The notes beneath the pieces were generated by a model. It was not told where the DNA came from. It saw nothing but the letters and a program-made list of their open reading frames with translations, and ran no database searches. Source: Negativicutes bacterium (lineage in GTDB: Bacteria > Bacillota > Negativicutes > Anaeromusales > Anaeromusaceae). From it: a stretch of DNA of 35,437 nucleotides. The stretch lies in NCBI GenBank assembly GCA_009929485.1, contig SAAJ01000029.1, positions 1-35,437 on the forward strand, given 5' to 3'. This document shows, one piece after another, positions 1-6,736 of the stretch (position 1 is the first letter of the stretch; each line of letters starts with the position of its first letter). Made by a program: the position numbers and the translations under genes.

Positions 1-97
1 TAGTGTAGTTTTTGCCCTTCATATCTTGTCTCCACCCTTCTGTTTTTATTCTATCCGATTTAGAGACAAGACTCCAACTTCATTAGGGGGCTAAATA
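1..97. other. Leading non-coding stretch
   Basis: No gene is supported here. The only structure seen is an 8-bp inverted repeat (CTTGTCTC near 27-34, GAGACAAG at 63-70), which may be a weak hairpin. An in-frame TAA at 92-94 closes the reading frame that opens into the fragment at 98. Confidence 0.4.
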
Positions 98-165
98 GCG
101 CTGGCGCAGCCGGCGCGGCTGGAAGAAGACGTGGTGCTGTGGATGCAAAAGAACGCTGAGGCGAA
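98..165 (+). pseudogene. Fragment of a sigma-54 regulator gene
   Basis: Read in frame from 98, the DNA encodes [16 protein letters not shown]. This closely matches residues 39-54 of the sigma-54 regulator at 3665 in this same window ([16 protein letters not shown]). The DNA itself is similar over about 55 bases (compare 3779-3834). It is therefore a remnant of a paralogous or duplicated regulator gene. It happens to be in frame with cas6 and creates a false longer cas6 reading frame starting at 131. No other part of the regulator is visible in this window; the rest may lie to the left. Confidence 0.7.
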
Positions 166-217
166 GCGGGGAGACGAAATTTTTAAAGGTGGAACTATTA
201 GAGAAAGGAGAGAGAAT

Positions 218-1012
218 TTGGAAGAACAGGATCATAAGGGTATTCAGATTATCCAAGGCGAGCTGACGCGCAGCGACGGACAGTTTTTTCATGCAGCCAT
301 GGGCTCGGTGCTGCAGGGGTGTCTGATGGAGTGGCTTAGTCCGGCATGGGCGGCGAAGCTTCATGTACAGGGGGTTCGGCCTTACAGTCAGTATGTGCTG
401 CCCTTGTCTAAGGGAAAAGCTCTCTGGCGGTTAGCGATATGGCAGGAAGAAGCGGTGCAGGAATTGGCGCCTCGTATTTTGCAGCAGGCTGGTCGGCCAT
501 TTTTCAGCCGTCAGAAACAATGTTCTTTGACTCTGCAGGTGCGGCAGGTGCAGGCTCTGACGTCGGAGGATCTGGAGCGGCGCAGCGAGGCTCTTCTTAC
601 CGCTAAAGCTTTGCGGCTGCGTTTTTTGACTCCTGCCTCGGTGCGTTCGCAAAACCGCTATATGGTGTATCCCCAGTGGCCGCAGCTGATGCAGGGACTG
701 GCTCTGCGCCGTGCCGCGGCAGGCTGGGAAAAGCCGCCGGAGGGACTGGATTGGGAAGCCGGGATGTCTTTGCTGGGCTATGAGCTGCAAATGGCCCGTT
801 TCGAGCTGGAGAAGGTTCGCATTCCTTCTTTTCAGGGTACATTGGAATTTCGGCTGCATCGCCAGGAACCTGCCGGGCTTTGGGCGGCGCAGCTGTTGGC
901 TTTTGGCGAATGCGCTGGTGTGGGCATCAAGACGGCCCTCGGCATGGGGGCGATGGAAGTGGAAGTCTTGCCGGATAAAAGCGGCAAGGATGGGAAAGGA
1001 GCGAGACCATGA
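218..1012 (+). CDS. cas6: Cas6 family CRISPR pre-crRNA endoribonuclease
   Basis: The protein has 264 residues and is a RAMP-fold ribonuclease of the Cas6 family, which cuts CRISPR precursor RNA within the repeat to release guides. The C-terminal part carries the family's signature: an RLRFLTPAS segment, then IPSFQGTLEFRL, then the glycine-rich motif AGVGIKTALGMGAM near the end. I chose the TTG start at 218 because AAAGGAGAGAG precedes it, and because the upstream ATG at 131 lies inside an unrelated regulator fragment. No CRISPR array and no other intact cas gene is visible. Directly downstream, overlapping by four bases, is the start of a Cmr1-like gene that soon breaks off. This suggests the left edge of a former type III-B locus. 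The family call is firm; present activity is uncertain because substrates are absent from this window. Confidence 0.85.
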   Translation: MEEQDHKGIQIIQGELTRSDGQFFHAAMGSVLQGCLMEWLSPAWAAKLHVQGVRPYSQYVLPLSKGKALWRLAIWQEEAVQELAPRILQQAGRPFFSRQKQCSLTLQVRQVQALTSEDLERRSEALLTAKALRLRFLTPASVRSQNRYMVYPQWPQLMQGLALRRAAAGWEKPPEGLDWEAGMSLLGYELQMARFELEKVRIPSFQGTLEFRLHRQEPAGLWAAQLLAFGECAGVGIKTALGMGAMEVEVLPDKSGKDGKGARP

Positions 1013-1075
1013 AGAGTAGGGAAATCAAAACAACCTGGCGCTTGGTGACGCCGCTCTTTGGCGGCGGCGCGCAGC
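1009..1075 (+). pseudogene. Truncated Cmr1-like RAMP gene start
   Basis: An ATG at 1009 overlaps the cas6 stop by four bases (ATGA), as in a tight operon. The first residues (TTWRLVTPLFGGGAQP) match the N-terminal strand and glycine loop of type III-B Cmr1/Cas7-like RAMP proteins (TPLF-GGA). After roughly 23 residues the frame continues into leucine/tryptophan-rich nonsense and stops at 1191, whereas Cmr1 is normally 300 residues or more. The break falls near 1070-1080, where an alanine-rich frame begins. I read this as a deletion that fused the first bases of cmr1 to the tail of another gene. The Cmr1 assignment rests on a short stretch and could instead be another RAMP. Confidence 0.55.
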
Positions 1076-1205
1076 CGGTGTGGCTGTGGTTACCGCTCTG
1101 CCTGTGGCCGGTGCGGTGGGGACCATCACGGCTGCGGGCGCTTCTGTTGCTTCTGTGGCTGGTGGTTTGGCTGGGGCTGCGGACTACGTGACCCGCGAGG
1201 GTTAG
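1068..1205 (+). pseudogene. Ala/Gly/Val-rich C-terminal gene remnant
   Basis: In the frame starting at 1068 the DNA reads AAGVAVVTALPVAGAVG and on to GGLAGAADYVTREG, then TAG at 1203-1205. Its amino-acid use looks like a real, glycine-zipper-like hydrophobic segment, unlike the other two frames. No start codon or ribosome site fits it, and it begins where the Cmr1-like frame loses sense. It is best read as the 3' end of an unidentified gene joined here by deletion. Confidence 0.4.
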
Positions 1206-1280
1206 TAGTCCTCCCTTCCCAAAGATATTGCAGCAGTTGCATGCTGTCTGGAAAGTAATAGGAAGAAGGAGGTGTGAGCG

Positions 1281-1331
1281 ATGGCGTGGTTTGAGCTGGC
1301 AATCCGCCTGCCCCATATACCGCCGATGTGA
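1281..1331 (+). CDS. Tiny ORF or gene scrap (16 aa)
   Basis: A very good ribosome site (GAAGGAGGTGTG) precedes ATG at 1281, giving MAWFELAIRLPHIPPM and a stop. The ORF ends inside a small hairpin (ATACCGCC 1317-1324 with GGCGGTAT 1335-1342). A second ribosome-site-like motif (GAACGAGGTGATG) follows at about 1348. This looks like the preserved start of a gene whose body is gone. I do not recognise it. Confidence 0.25.
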   Translation: MAWFELAIRLPHIPPM

Positions 1332-1387
1332 CGCGGCGGTATACAAAGGAACGAGGTGATGTTTTGAAGCTTGGGGACACAGAATAG

Positions 1388-1432
1388 GCCTTCCCGCAGG
1401 ATCGACGGCGCGGGGAGGCTTTTTCTTTTTTT
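1388..1432 (+). terminator. Rho-independent terminator
   Basis: GCCTTCCCGC (1388-1397) pairs with GCGGGGAGGC (1410-1419), followed by a T-rich run (TTTTTCTTTTTTT). It ends the debris region after cas6. Confidence 0.8.
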
Positions 1433-1507
1433 CCAAGGGTGACAAGCGCGCGTTCCCTTTTTTGCTGTGTGCCTTAGAATCAGAATGACAAATCAAATTT
1501 CGCGCTT

Positions 1508-1571
1508 TTCGCGGTTGGATAATAAAGTAGAGGATCGTTGTTAACGAACCGCGAAATACACGAAAAACGCG
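1508..1571. repeat. R3 repeat copy 1 (inverted ends)
   Basis: The element begins TTTCGCGGTTGGAT and ends GAACCGCGAAATACACG with a purine-rich tail of ACGCGAAAAA units. Its ends form an inverted repeat (CGCGGTT / AACCGCG). A related copy lies at 3548-3600 in the same orientation, so the two bracket the coiled-coil and Fic genes. The CGCGAAA tail resembles the AACCGCGAAAAACGCGAAA stretches inside the R1 array near 11570 and 11690. Confidence 0.6.
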
Positions 1572-1607
1572 AAAAAGAAAAGAGCTGTCGCTCACTCGAC
1601 AGCTCTT
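1570..1607 (-). terminator. Terminator of the coiled-coil gene
   Basis: On the minus strand AAGAGCTGTCG and CGACAGCTCTT form a perfect 11-bp stem (1580-1607), followed by TTTCTTTTT. The stem starts before the stop codon of the coiled-coil gene, so the last codons lie inside the hairpin. Confidence 0.85.
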
Positions 1608-1966
1608 AAATACTTCTTAATGTTTTCAACTGATTCCTTACTGGCCGTATTCACCAGTAAACCATCAAACTTTGCGTCTAGTTCATCCACACGATGAACC
1701 AATGCTTTAATCATGTCCGTGTTCTCTGTTGTCTGACCCTGTAGTGCTTCAATGGCTGCTGTGTTATTTTGGACCTGTGACTCTAATCGATCAAAACGCT
1801 GATCCATCTGGTCAAAACGCTGATCCATCTGGTCAAAGCGCTGGTCCATCTGGTCAAAGCGCTGGTCCATCTTTTCAAAGCGCTGGTCCATCTTTTCAAA
1901 GCGCTGGTCAATCTTCTCGAATTTCTCACCAAGAAAGTCCACCAATTCTTTAAACATTTGTTCCAT
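1592..1966 (-). CDS. Heptad-repeat coiled-coil protein
   Basis: This is a soluble protein of 124 residues with no recognised enzyme domain. Residues 19-60 are six consecutive heptads of the form (I/M)DQRF(E/D)x, encoded by nearly identical 21-bp DNA repeats (about 1787-1912). A less regular heptad region follows (LESQVQNNTAAIEALQ, then VDELDAKFDGLL). The whole chain is predicted to be one long coiled coil, probably oligomeric. AAGGAGGTTGAAAT precedes the ATG at 1966. Such short proteins with variable numbers of MDQRF units occur in Firmicutes, but I know of no proven role. The tandem repeats make length change by slippage likely. It lies beside a Fic gene between two R3 repeats; any functional link is speculation. 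Confidence 0.8.
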   Translation of the reverse strand: MEQMFKELVDFLGEKFEKIDQRFEKMDQRFEKMDQRFDQMDQRFDQMDQRFDQMDQRFDRLESQVQNNTAAIEALQGQTTENTDMIKALVHRVDELDAKFDGLLVNTASKESVENIKKYLRAVE

Positions 1967-2139
1967 ATTTCAACCTCCTTTCTTAGAATTTCTAGCTTTA
2001 TCATACCATTTTTTTTGCTTGTTTTCCATTTTGCCTTTGCTTTATTTACGTCCGTTTTGCCATACTTGCTGCCTAGTGCCACACGGCGGGACGACGTATA
2101 CTGATTGTGAAGAGACGGGAGCGGACAGGAGGCAGCGCC

Positions 2140-2262
2140 ATGAATGAAGTGAAAAAAGATGACTTCCTCCGGCCGTTCTCTGCTTTTCTGAGTGACGTTC
2201 TCTTCCGCGGAAAGCGTAGCGGTTTGGCTGTGTTGACTAGTAGCAAATTAGTAGTAAAATAG
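2140..2262 (+). CDS. Small hypothetical protein (40 aa)
   Basis: AGGAGG at 2128-2133 is placed 6 bases before ATG 2140. The product (beginning MNEVKKDDFLRPFSAFLSDV) has no recognised domain, signal or membrane segment. It ends 43 bases before the fic start and overlaps the proposed fic promoter. It could be a real small protein or a leader peptide; the ribosome site is the only support. Confidence 0.4.
   Translation: MNEVKKDDFLRPFSAFLSDVLFRGKRSGLAVLTSSKLVVK
2233..2260 (+). promoter_or_regulatory. Candidate sigma-A promoter for fic
   Basis: TTGACT (2233-2238), a 16-bp spacer and TAAAAT (2255-2260). It lies inside the end of the small ORF and about 45 bases before the Fic start codon. Confidence 0.4.
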
Positions 2263-2305
2263 TATTAAATCAAGACGAAATCCAAGGCGGAAGGAGGCTG
2301 GCGGG

Positions 2306-3541
2306 ATGGAAAAGCTGATAGAGATTTTTATTGATAAGTACATGAATCGGCAGGAGGTTTTATACCGGGTGGCTCCTAAAATAAACATTGACGAGTTTTG
2401 GGAAAAACTTCTTGCGGCAAGAAAACGGTATGCCCTTTCCACGTCTTTACTAGACAAGCAGGGCGAACCATTCTGGATAGCAGTTACCCCTAAGTTGGCG
2501 CATAACATGGACTATATTGATGAAATGGGTCTGCAGGAAGTATTTTCTGCGGTGGAAGGGGAGTTGGCGGATAAGCTGCTTCTGGAAGCTGTTTTGGACG
2601 AGGCGTTCTTTTCCAGTGTGATTGAAGGCGCCTTTTCGACCAAACAAAGAACCGCCGAGCTGATTGCCACGCATAGCGCTCCGGTCAATAAGAGCGAGAA
2701 GATGATACTTAACAATTATCACGCCTTGCATTTTTTGCTGGAAAATCTGGACAAACCCCTTGATGAAGCTATGATTCTGGCTGTGTACCGGAGAGTGACG
2801 CAAAATACGCTGGAAGCGGACGATGTCGTTGCTAAATATCGGACAGGTCCGGTATATGTTTGGGATGCGGCGCTAAATAATGCCATCTATGAGGCGCCGG
2901 CGCACGCGAAGGTGCAGGAAATGATGGATTCTTTAGTGCGTTTTATTCAGGATGACAGTGACGGCCTTCATCCGGTCTTGAAGGCGTGCATGATTCATAT
3001 GTATTTTGTCTATATTCATCCGTTTTTTGATGGCAATGGCAGGACGGCCAGAGCGATTTCCTATATGTATTTGCTGCAGCGCGGCTATGGCTTTTTCAAA
3101 TTCTTTTCGATTTCGAGCATTGTGCGGGAACACAAGGCGAAATACTATAAAGCCATTAAGGATACCGAAGATTATGGCAGTGATATGACGTATTTTGCCT
3201 TGTACTACACAGACATGATTGTGAGTTCGATCAGAACGGTGCTGACGCGGTTTCGCAAAGAATACAGCCGTAAACTCATCAAGGAGTGTCTCGGTAAAAT
3301 GGGCGTGGCTTTGTCTAAGCGGCAAGCGCGCCTAGTCAACGTGCTGAGCCAAGAGGGCAAAAATTTTGTGACCATCGAAGAGTATGTGAAAAAGTTTAAA
3401 GTGGTGTATGAGACAGGCAGGTCCGATTTGAATCAGCTGGTGGAGATTGGCTTATTGACGAAAGCAAAGGTCGGAAAAAAGTTCGTCTATAAGCTGGTCC
3501 AGCCGGAGACGTTCTATGCCCTGTGTAAGCAGCTGGATTGA
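2306..3541 (+). CDS. Fic family protein (probable AMP-transferase)
   Basis: The 411-residue protein carries the complete Fic active-site motif HPFFDGNGRTAR (residues 238-249). Its histidine and acidic residue support transfer of AMP, or more rarely another nucleotide moiety, onto target-protein hydroxyls. Residues 103-108 (SSVIEG) fit the (S/T)xxxE(G/N) inhibitory-helix motif, placed N-terminally as in class II Fic proteins, so the enzyme is probably self-inhibited. A Fic/DOC N-terminal region precedes it. The last 70 or so residues resemble a winged helix (SKRQARLVNVL and SDLNQLVEIGLLTK), which may bind DNA. GGAAGGAGG precedes the ATG. There is no antitoxin gene beside it, consistent with built-in inhibition. 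The target is unknown; host regulation and phage defence are both possible. Confidence 0.9.
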   Translation: MEKLIEIFIDKYMNRQEVLYRVAPKINIDEFWEKLLAARKRYALSTSLLDKQGEPFWIAVTPKLAHNMDYIDEMGLQEVFSAVEGELADKLLLEAVLDEAFFSSVIEGAFSTKQRTAELIATHSAPVNKSEKMILNNYHALHFLLENLDKPLDEAMILAVYRRVTQNTLEADDVVAKYRTGPVYVWDAALNNAIYEAPAHAKVQEMMDSLVRFIQDDSDGLHPVLKACMIHMYFVYIHPFFDGNGRTARAISYMYLLQRGYGFFKFFSISSIVREHKAKYYKAIKDTEDYGSDMTYFALYYTDMIVSSIRTVLTRFRKEYSRKLIKECLGKMGVALSKRQARLVNVLSQEGKNFVTIEEYVKKFKVVYETGRSDLNQLVEIGLLTKAKVGKKFVYKLVQPETFYALCKQLD

Positions 3542-3547
3542 AAAGGA

Positions 3548-3600
3548 AATTGCGGTTGGATGCTATAGGGGAACGTTGCTATCGAACTGCGAAATACACG
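3548..3600. repeat. R3 repeat copy 2
   Basis: Starts ATTGCGGTTGGAT and ends GAACTGCGAAATACACG, with ends that pair imperfectly (TGCGGTT / AACTGCG). The shared outer sequence with the copy at 1508 is clear while the middle has diverged. It begins a few bases after the Fic stop codon. Confidence 0.55.
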
Positions 3601-3664
3601 AACGGGGTTTAGCGGCAGTGAAAAGCAACGCGTTGCTGTGGCGGGAAGGGGTGCTGGAAGTTTG

Positions 3665-5668
3665 ATGAAAACCATCGCGATAGTGACGAACGGTGTAACG
3701 CAATTAGGGGCGTTTTTAAAAGACAACCTGGAAGAGGTTTTGGCAGGCTATGTAGACATCCGTCTCTATGCGTTGAATGCGCTGACGCAGCCGGCGCGGT
3801 TGGAAGAGGATGTCGTGCTGGTGATGCTGAAAAGCAAGGTGCTGGAGGTGGAGGGCTATGTGCCGGATACCAGCCGCATTCTGGTGGTGCAGCGGACGGT
3901 GCGCGAAGGGGCGGTAGAGCCTCTTTTGACTTTGCCTGAGGGAACGAGGGTGCTGGTGGTCAACGACGCGCCGGAGACGACGCTGGAGACGGTGGCCTTT
4001 TTGTACCAGGTTGGTTTGCGGCATTTGCGCTTGATTCCGTATGACCCGGATAAAGCCGTAGACTGCCTGCTGGCGACGACTCCCGGGGAGGCTCATTTGG
4101 TGCCGCCGCCGATTTCGATGATTGTCGATTTAGGCAATCGGGTAATTGATATCTCGACCTTTTTAGAAATCATCAACCGTTTGGGCTTGGAGTGCGCCGA
4201 GCTCAGCCGGCGGTTGGTCTTATATGCGGAGTCGACTGTTAATGTGGCAGGCGGCATCAAGGAGCAGCAGCGGCAATTGTTTTTGCAGAAGGCGCAGTTG
4301 GAGTCGGTGGTGGACTTGGCTAAAGAGGGCCTGTTACTGTTGGATGTGCAAGGGCGTATTTTGGTTGCCAACGCGGCGATGCGGGAATTGCTGAAGCTGG
4401 AAGGCGACGCCTGTTTGGGCCGGAAGGCGGCAAAGGTACTTCCTGCGCCTTTGGCGGCGCTTTTGCCTGGCGGTGATGTGAGGGGCGAAGTGGTGGAAAT
4501 GGCCGGACGGGAGCTGTTGGTAGGAAAGCAGACTATTTTGCAGTTTGGCGCGCCGGCGGGCTGCTGCCTCAGCGTGCAGGACATCACCTATCTGCGGCAG
4601 TTGGAAAAGACCAAGGAACGCCGGCTGCGTTCCCAAGGGCTGATGGCGAGGTATTGTTTTGCAGATATCCGTACGCAATCCGTGCAAATGAGGGAATGCT
4701 TGCAACTGGCGGAGCGGATGGCGGCGTCCGGACTGACGGTGCTGATCGCCGGCGAAAGCGGCACAGGCAAGGAACTTTTAGCGCAGTCTCTTCATAACGC
4801 GTCGCCGCGCAAGCATCAGCCTTTTGTGGCGGTAAACTGCGCTGCTGTGCCGGAGGCTCTCTTGGAAAGCGAGCTATTCGGTTACGAAGGCGGCGCGTTT
4901 ACGGGGGCGCTGCGCGAGGGGAAACGAGGCCTTTTCGAGCAGGCTCATGGGGGTACTGTGTTTTTGGATGAAGTCGGGGATATGCCGTTGGCGCTGCAGG
5001 CTCGCTTGCTGCGGGTGCTCCAGGAAAAACAGCTGACCCGGCTGGGGTCAAGTCAGGTGCTCAATGTAGACATTCGCGTGGTGGCGGCGACGCATCTGGA
5101 TTTGCGTCAGCTCGTAGAAACGGGGCGTTTTCGGCAAGATCTGTATTATCGTCTGCATGTGCTGCCGTTGGTGGTGCCGCCGCTGCGAGAGCGGCGCGAG
5201 GATATTTTACCCTTACTGTCCTTCTTTTTGGGCGAACAGGGGCGGCCGCAGCTTACGGCGGACGAAGGCGCGCAAGCGGCGCTCTTAGCGTATGCCTGGC
5301 CGGGAAATATTCGGGAGCTGCAGAATGTGGCGGCCTATGCGGCCTTCGCCGCCGGAGAACGTATTGGCGAGGCGGATCTGCCGTACTATGTGAGGGAAAC
5401 GCCGCTGGAAGAGGAAGCCTTTCGACGGCACAGCGCCTGGCCGTTTGCGCAAAGGGTGCTTGCTTGTTTGGCGGCGGGACCGGCGGGACGGAAGACTTTG
5501 GGGATTCGGCTGTTGGAGCAGGGAGAGCCGTGCGGCGAAGGGGAAGTGCGCCGGGCGTTGGAATGGCTGCAAAGCTGGGGGCTGGCAGAGGCGCAAACCG
5601 GACGAAGCGGCAGCCGTTTGACGGAGAAAGGCGTGGCTGTGGCGAGGCAGCTTGCGTTGCTGTGTTGA
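3665..5668 (+). CDS. Sigma-54 enhancer-binding transcription activator
   Basis: This 667-residue AAA+ activator would open sigma-54 promoters using ATP. An N-terminal region (1-200), not confidently assigned and probably a sensory domain, is followed by a PAS-like domain (about 211-310). The AAA+ core has Walker A GESGTGKE (363-370), the sigma-54-contacting loop GAFTGA (410-415), Walker [13 protein letters not shown] (429-440) and WPGNIREL (545-552). The C-terminal 85 residues lack an obvious Fis-type helix-turn-helix and look more like a winged helix ending in a (S)RLTEKG segment, which is unusual for this family. I chose ATG 3665 over GTG 3638 because it fits the natural N-terminus ([10 protein letters not shown]). 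A perfect sigma-54 promoter lies 229 bases after the stop, so the operon at 5960-9377 is the likely target. A fragment of a related gene is at 98-165. Confidence 0.92.
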   Translation: MKTIAIVTNGVTQLGAFLKDNLEEVLAGYVDIRLYALNALTQPARLEEDVVLVMLKSKVLEVEGYVPDTSRILVVQRTVREGAVEPLLTLPEGTRVLVVNDAPETTLETVAFLYQVGLRHLRLIPYDPDKAVDCLLATTPGEAHLVPPPISMIVDLGNRVIDISTFLEIINRLGLECAELSRRLVLYAESTVNVAGGIKEQQRQLFLQKAQLESVVDLAKEGLLLLDVQGRILVANAAMRELLKLEGDACLGRKAAKVLPAPLAALLPGGDVRGEVVEMAGRELLVGKQTILQFGAPAGCCLSVQDITYLRQLEKTKERRLRSQGLMARYCFADIRTQSVQMRECLQLAERMAASGLTVLIAGESGTGKELLAQSLHNASPRKHQPFVAVNCAAVPEALLESELFGYEGGAFTGALREGKRGLFEQAHGGTVFLDEVGDMPLALQARLLRVLQEKQLTRLGSSQVLNVDIRVVAATHLDLRQLVETGRFRQDLYYRLHVLPLVVPPLRERREDILPLLSFFLGEQGRPQLTADEGAQAALLAYAWPGNIRELQNVAAYAAFAAGERIGEADLPYYVRETPLEEEAFRRHSAWPFAQRVLACLAAGPAGRKTLGIRLLEQGEPCGEGEVRRALEWLQSWGLAEAQTGRSGSRLTEKGVAVARQLALLC

Positions 5669-5815
5669 AGAAACAGTTCTGTTTGGGCTTTCGTGGTGGC
5701 TGACGCCAAGAAAGAACGGTCTTCTGTATTAGTAAATAGGCTAAAAATGGGTTTAAACGGGTCTGGTGACAACCTAATTATAGAGAAGAAAAAATGAATT
5801 TGTTTATATACAAAG

Positions 5816-5874
5816 GACTTAGACGCCTGAACTCTTCTTCCAGGAGAAAAGGCGGTCTAAGTCTTTGCTTTTTT
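5816..5874 (+). terminator. Terminator after the sigma-54 activator
   Basis: GACTTAGACGCC (5816-5827) pairs with GGCGGTCTAAGTC (5851-5863) apart from one bulge, followed by TTTGCTTTTTT. It separates the regulator transcript from the sigma-54 promoter just downstream. Confidence 0.8.
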
Positions 5875-5896
5875 GCTCAATAGCGTTCAAAGATAG

Positions 5897-5913
5897 TTGG
5901 CACCAACTTTGCT
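5897..5913 (+). promoter_or_regulatory. Sigma-54 (-24/-12) promoter
   Basis: TTGGCACCAACTTTGCT matches the RpoN consensus (YTGGCAC, five bases, TTGCW) without mismatch. The GG is at -24 and the GC at -12. The start codon at 5960 lies about 47 bases downstream. Together with the adjacent activator gene this makes RpoN control of the hydrolase-permease-desulfidase operon very likely. Upstream activator sites were not identified with certainty; the short palindrome TTTGTTTATATACAAA at about 5799-5814 is one candidate. Confidence 0.88.
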
Positions 5914-5959
5914 AATTAAATAGTTATACCCTTTAGCAGTAAGTAAGGAGGCGGTTACT

Positions 5960-6697
5960 ATGAAAGAACCGATTATTGGCTTGTTGGGCAGCCGGCTAGT
6001 TATGCCAGGCGCTCCGTTTCCCGGTTTGGAACGGGATTACATCAACCATGATTATGTAGAAGCGCTGCGGGCGGCGAGGGCGGTGCCTCTTTTGCTGCCG
6101 GTGCTGGATGCGGCGGCGATAACGGCGCAGCTGTCCTGCGTAGATGCGGTGGTTTTTCCGGGCGGGCATGACGTGGATCCTTTCAGCTACGGCCAGCAGC
6201 CGCGCCGAGGGCTGGGGGAAATATTACCGGAGCGGGACGTTTATGATCTGGCGGTTTTTCAGGAGGCTCGGCGTTTGGGATTGCCTATTCTGGGGATTTG
6301 CCGGGGGATGCAGCTTATCAATGTAGCTTGCGGCGGCACGCTGCATCAGGACGTGGCTTTGGCCGGTCCGGAAGTGGGGAACCATTGGCAGGGATACCCG
6401 CGACACATTGCTAGCCACACGGTAGAGGTGGAGGGAAATTCGCTGTTGGCGGAAGCGATCGGCGCAAGCGGCGAGGTGCGTGTGAACAGCCATCATCACC
6501 AAGTGGTGGACAAGCTTGGGGAAGGATTGCGCGTTAGCGCCAGGGCTTTGGACGGCGTGGTAGAAGCGGTGGAAAGCGCCAGTGGGGCGTGGCTGTTGGC
6601 AGTGCAATGGCATCCGGAGATGATGGCGGCGACGTCGGTGCCGATGGCGCAGCTGTTTGAGAAGTTTATAGCTATCATTAAAAAGAATTCTTGCTAA
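5960..6697 (+). CDS. Gamma-glutamyl-gamma-aminobutyrate hydrolase family (peptidase C26)
   Basis: A 245-residue cytoplasmic enzyme of the class I glutamine-amidotransferase fold that hydrolyses gamma-glutamyl amide bonds, related to PuuD. The nucleophile elbow is GICRGMQLIN with Cys114, and the catalytic His218 and Glu220 are in VQWHPE. Other family motifs are PGGHDVDP near 67-74 and NSHHHQ near 176-181. AAGGAGG precedes the ATG. It is the first gene behind the sigma-54 promoter, followed 39 bases later by a permease and then a cysteine desulfidase. No putrescine-pathway partners (PuuA/B/C) are present, so the substrate is more likely a gamma-glutamyl amino acid or peptide, for example gamma-glutamylcysteine. 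That substrate is inferred from context only. Confidence 0.88.
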   Translation: MKEPIIGLLGSRLVMPGAPFPGLERDYINHDYVEALRAARAVPLLLPVLDAAAITAQLSCVDAVVFPGGHDVDPFSYGQQPRRGLGEILPERDVYDLAVFQEARRLGLPILGICRGMQLINVACGGTLHQDVALAGPEVGNHWQGYPRHIASHTVEVEGNSLLAEAIGASGEVRVNSHHHQVVDKLGEGLRVSARALDGVVEAVESASGAWLLAVQWHPEMMAATSVPMAQLFEKFIAIIKKNSC

Positions 6698-6736
6698 TTT
6701 GTAGTTTTCTTAGGGAATTAAGGAGGAGGCGAGCCC

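Noticed and set aside
131..217. Upstream extension of Cas6 from the ATG at 131
   Set aside because: The extension encodes a fragment of a sigma-54 regulator and the TTG at 218 has a proper ribosome site.
1787..1912. Possible CRISPR-like or satellite array of 21-bp repeats
   Set aside because: The repeats are in frame within a coiled-coil gene and encode exact heptads without spacers.
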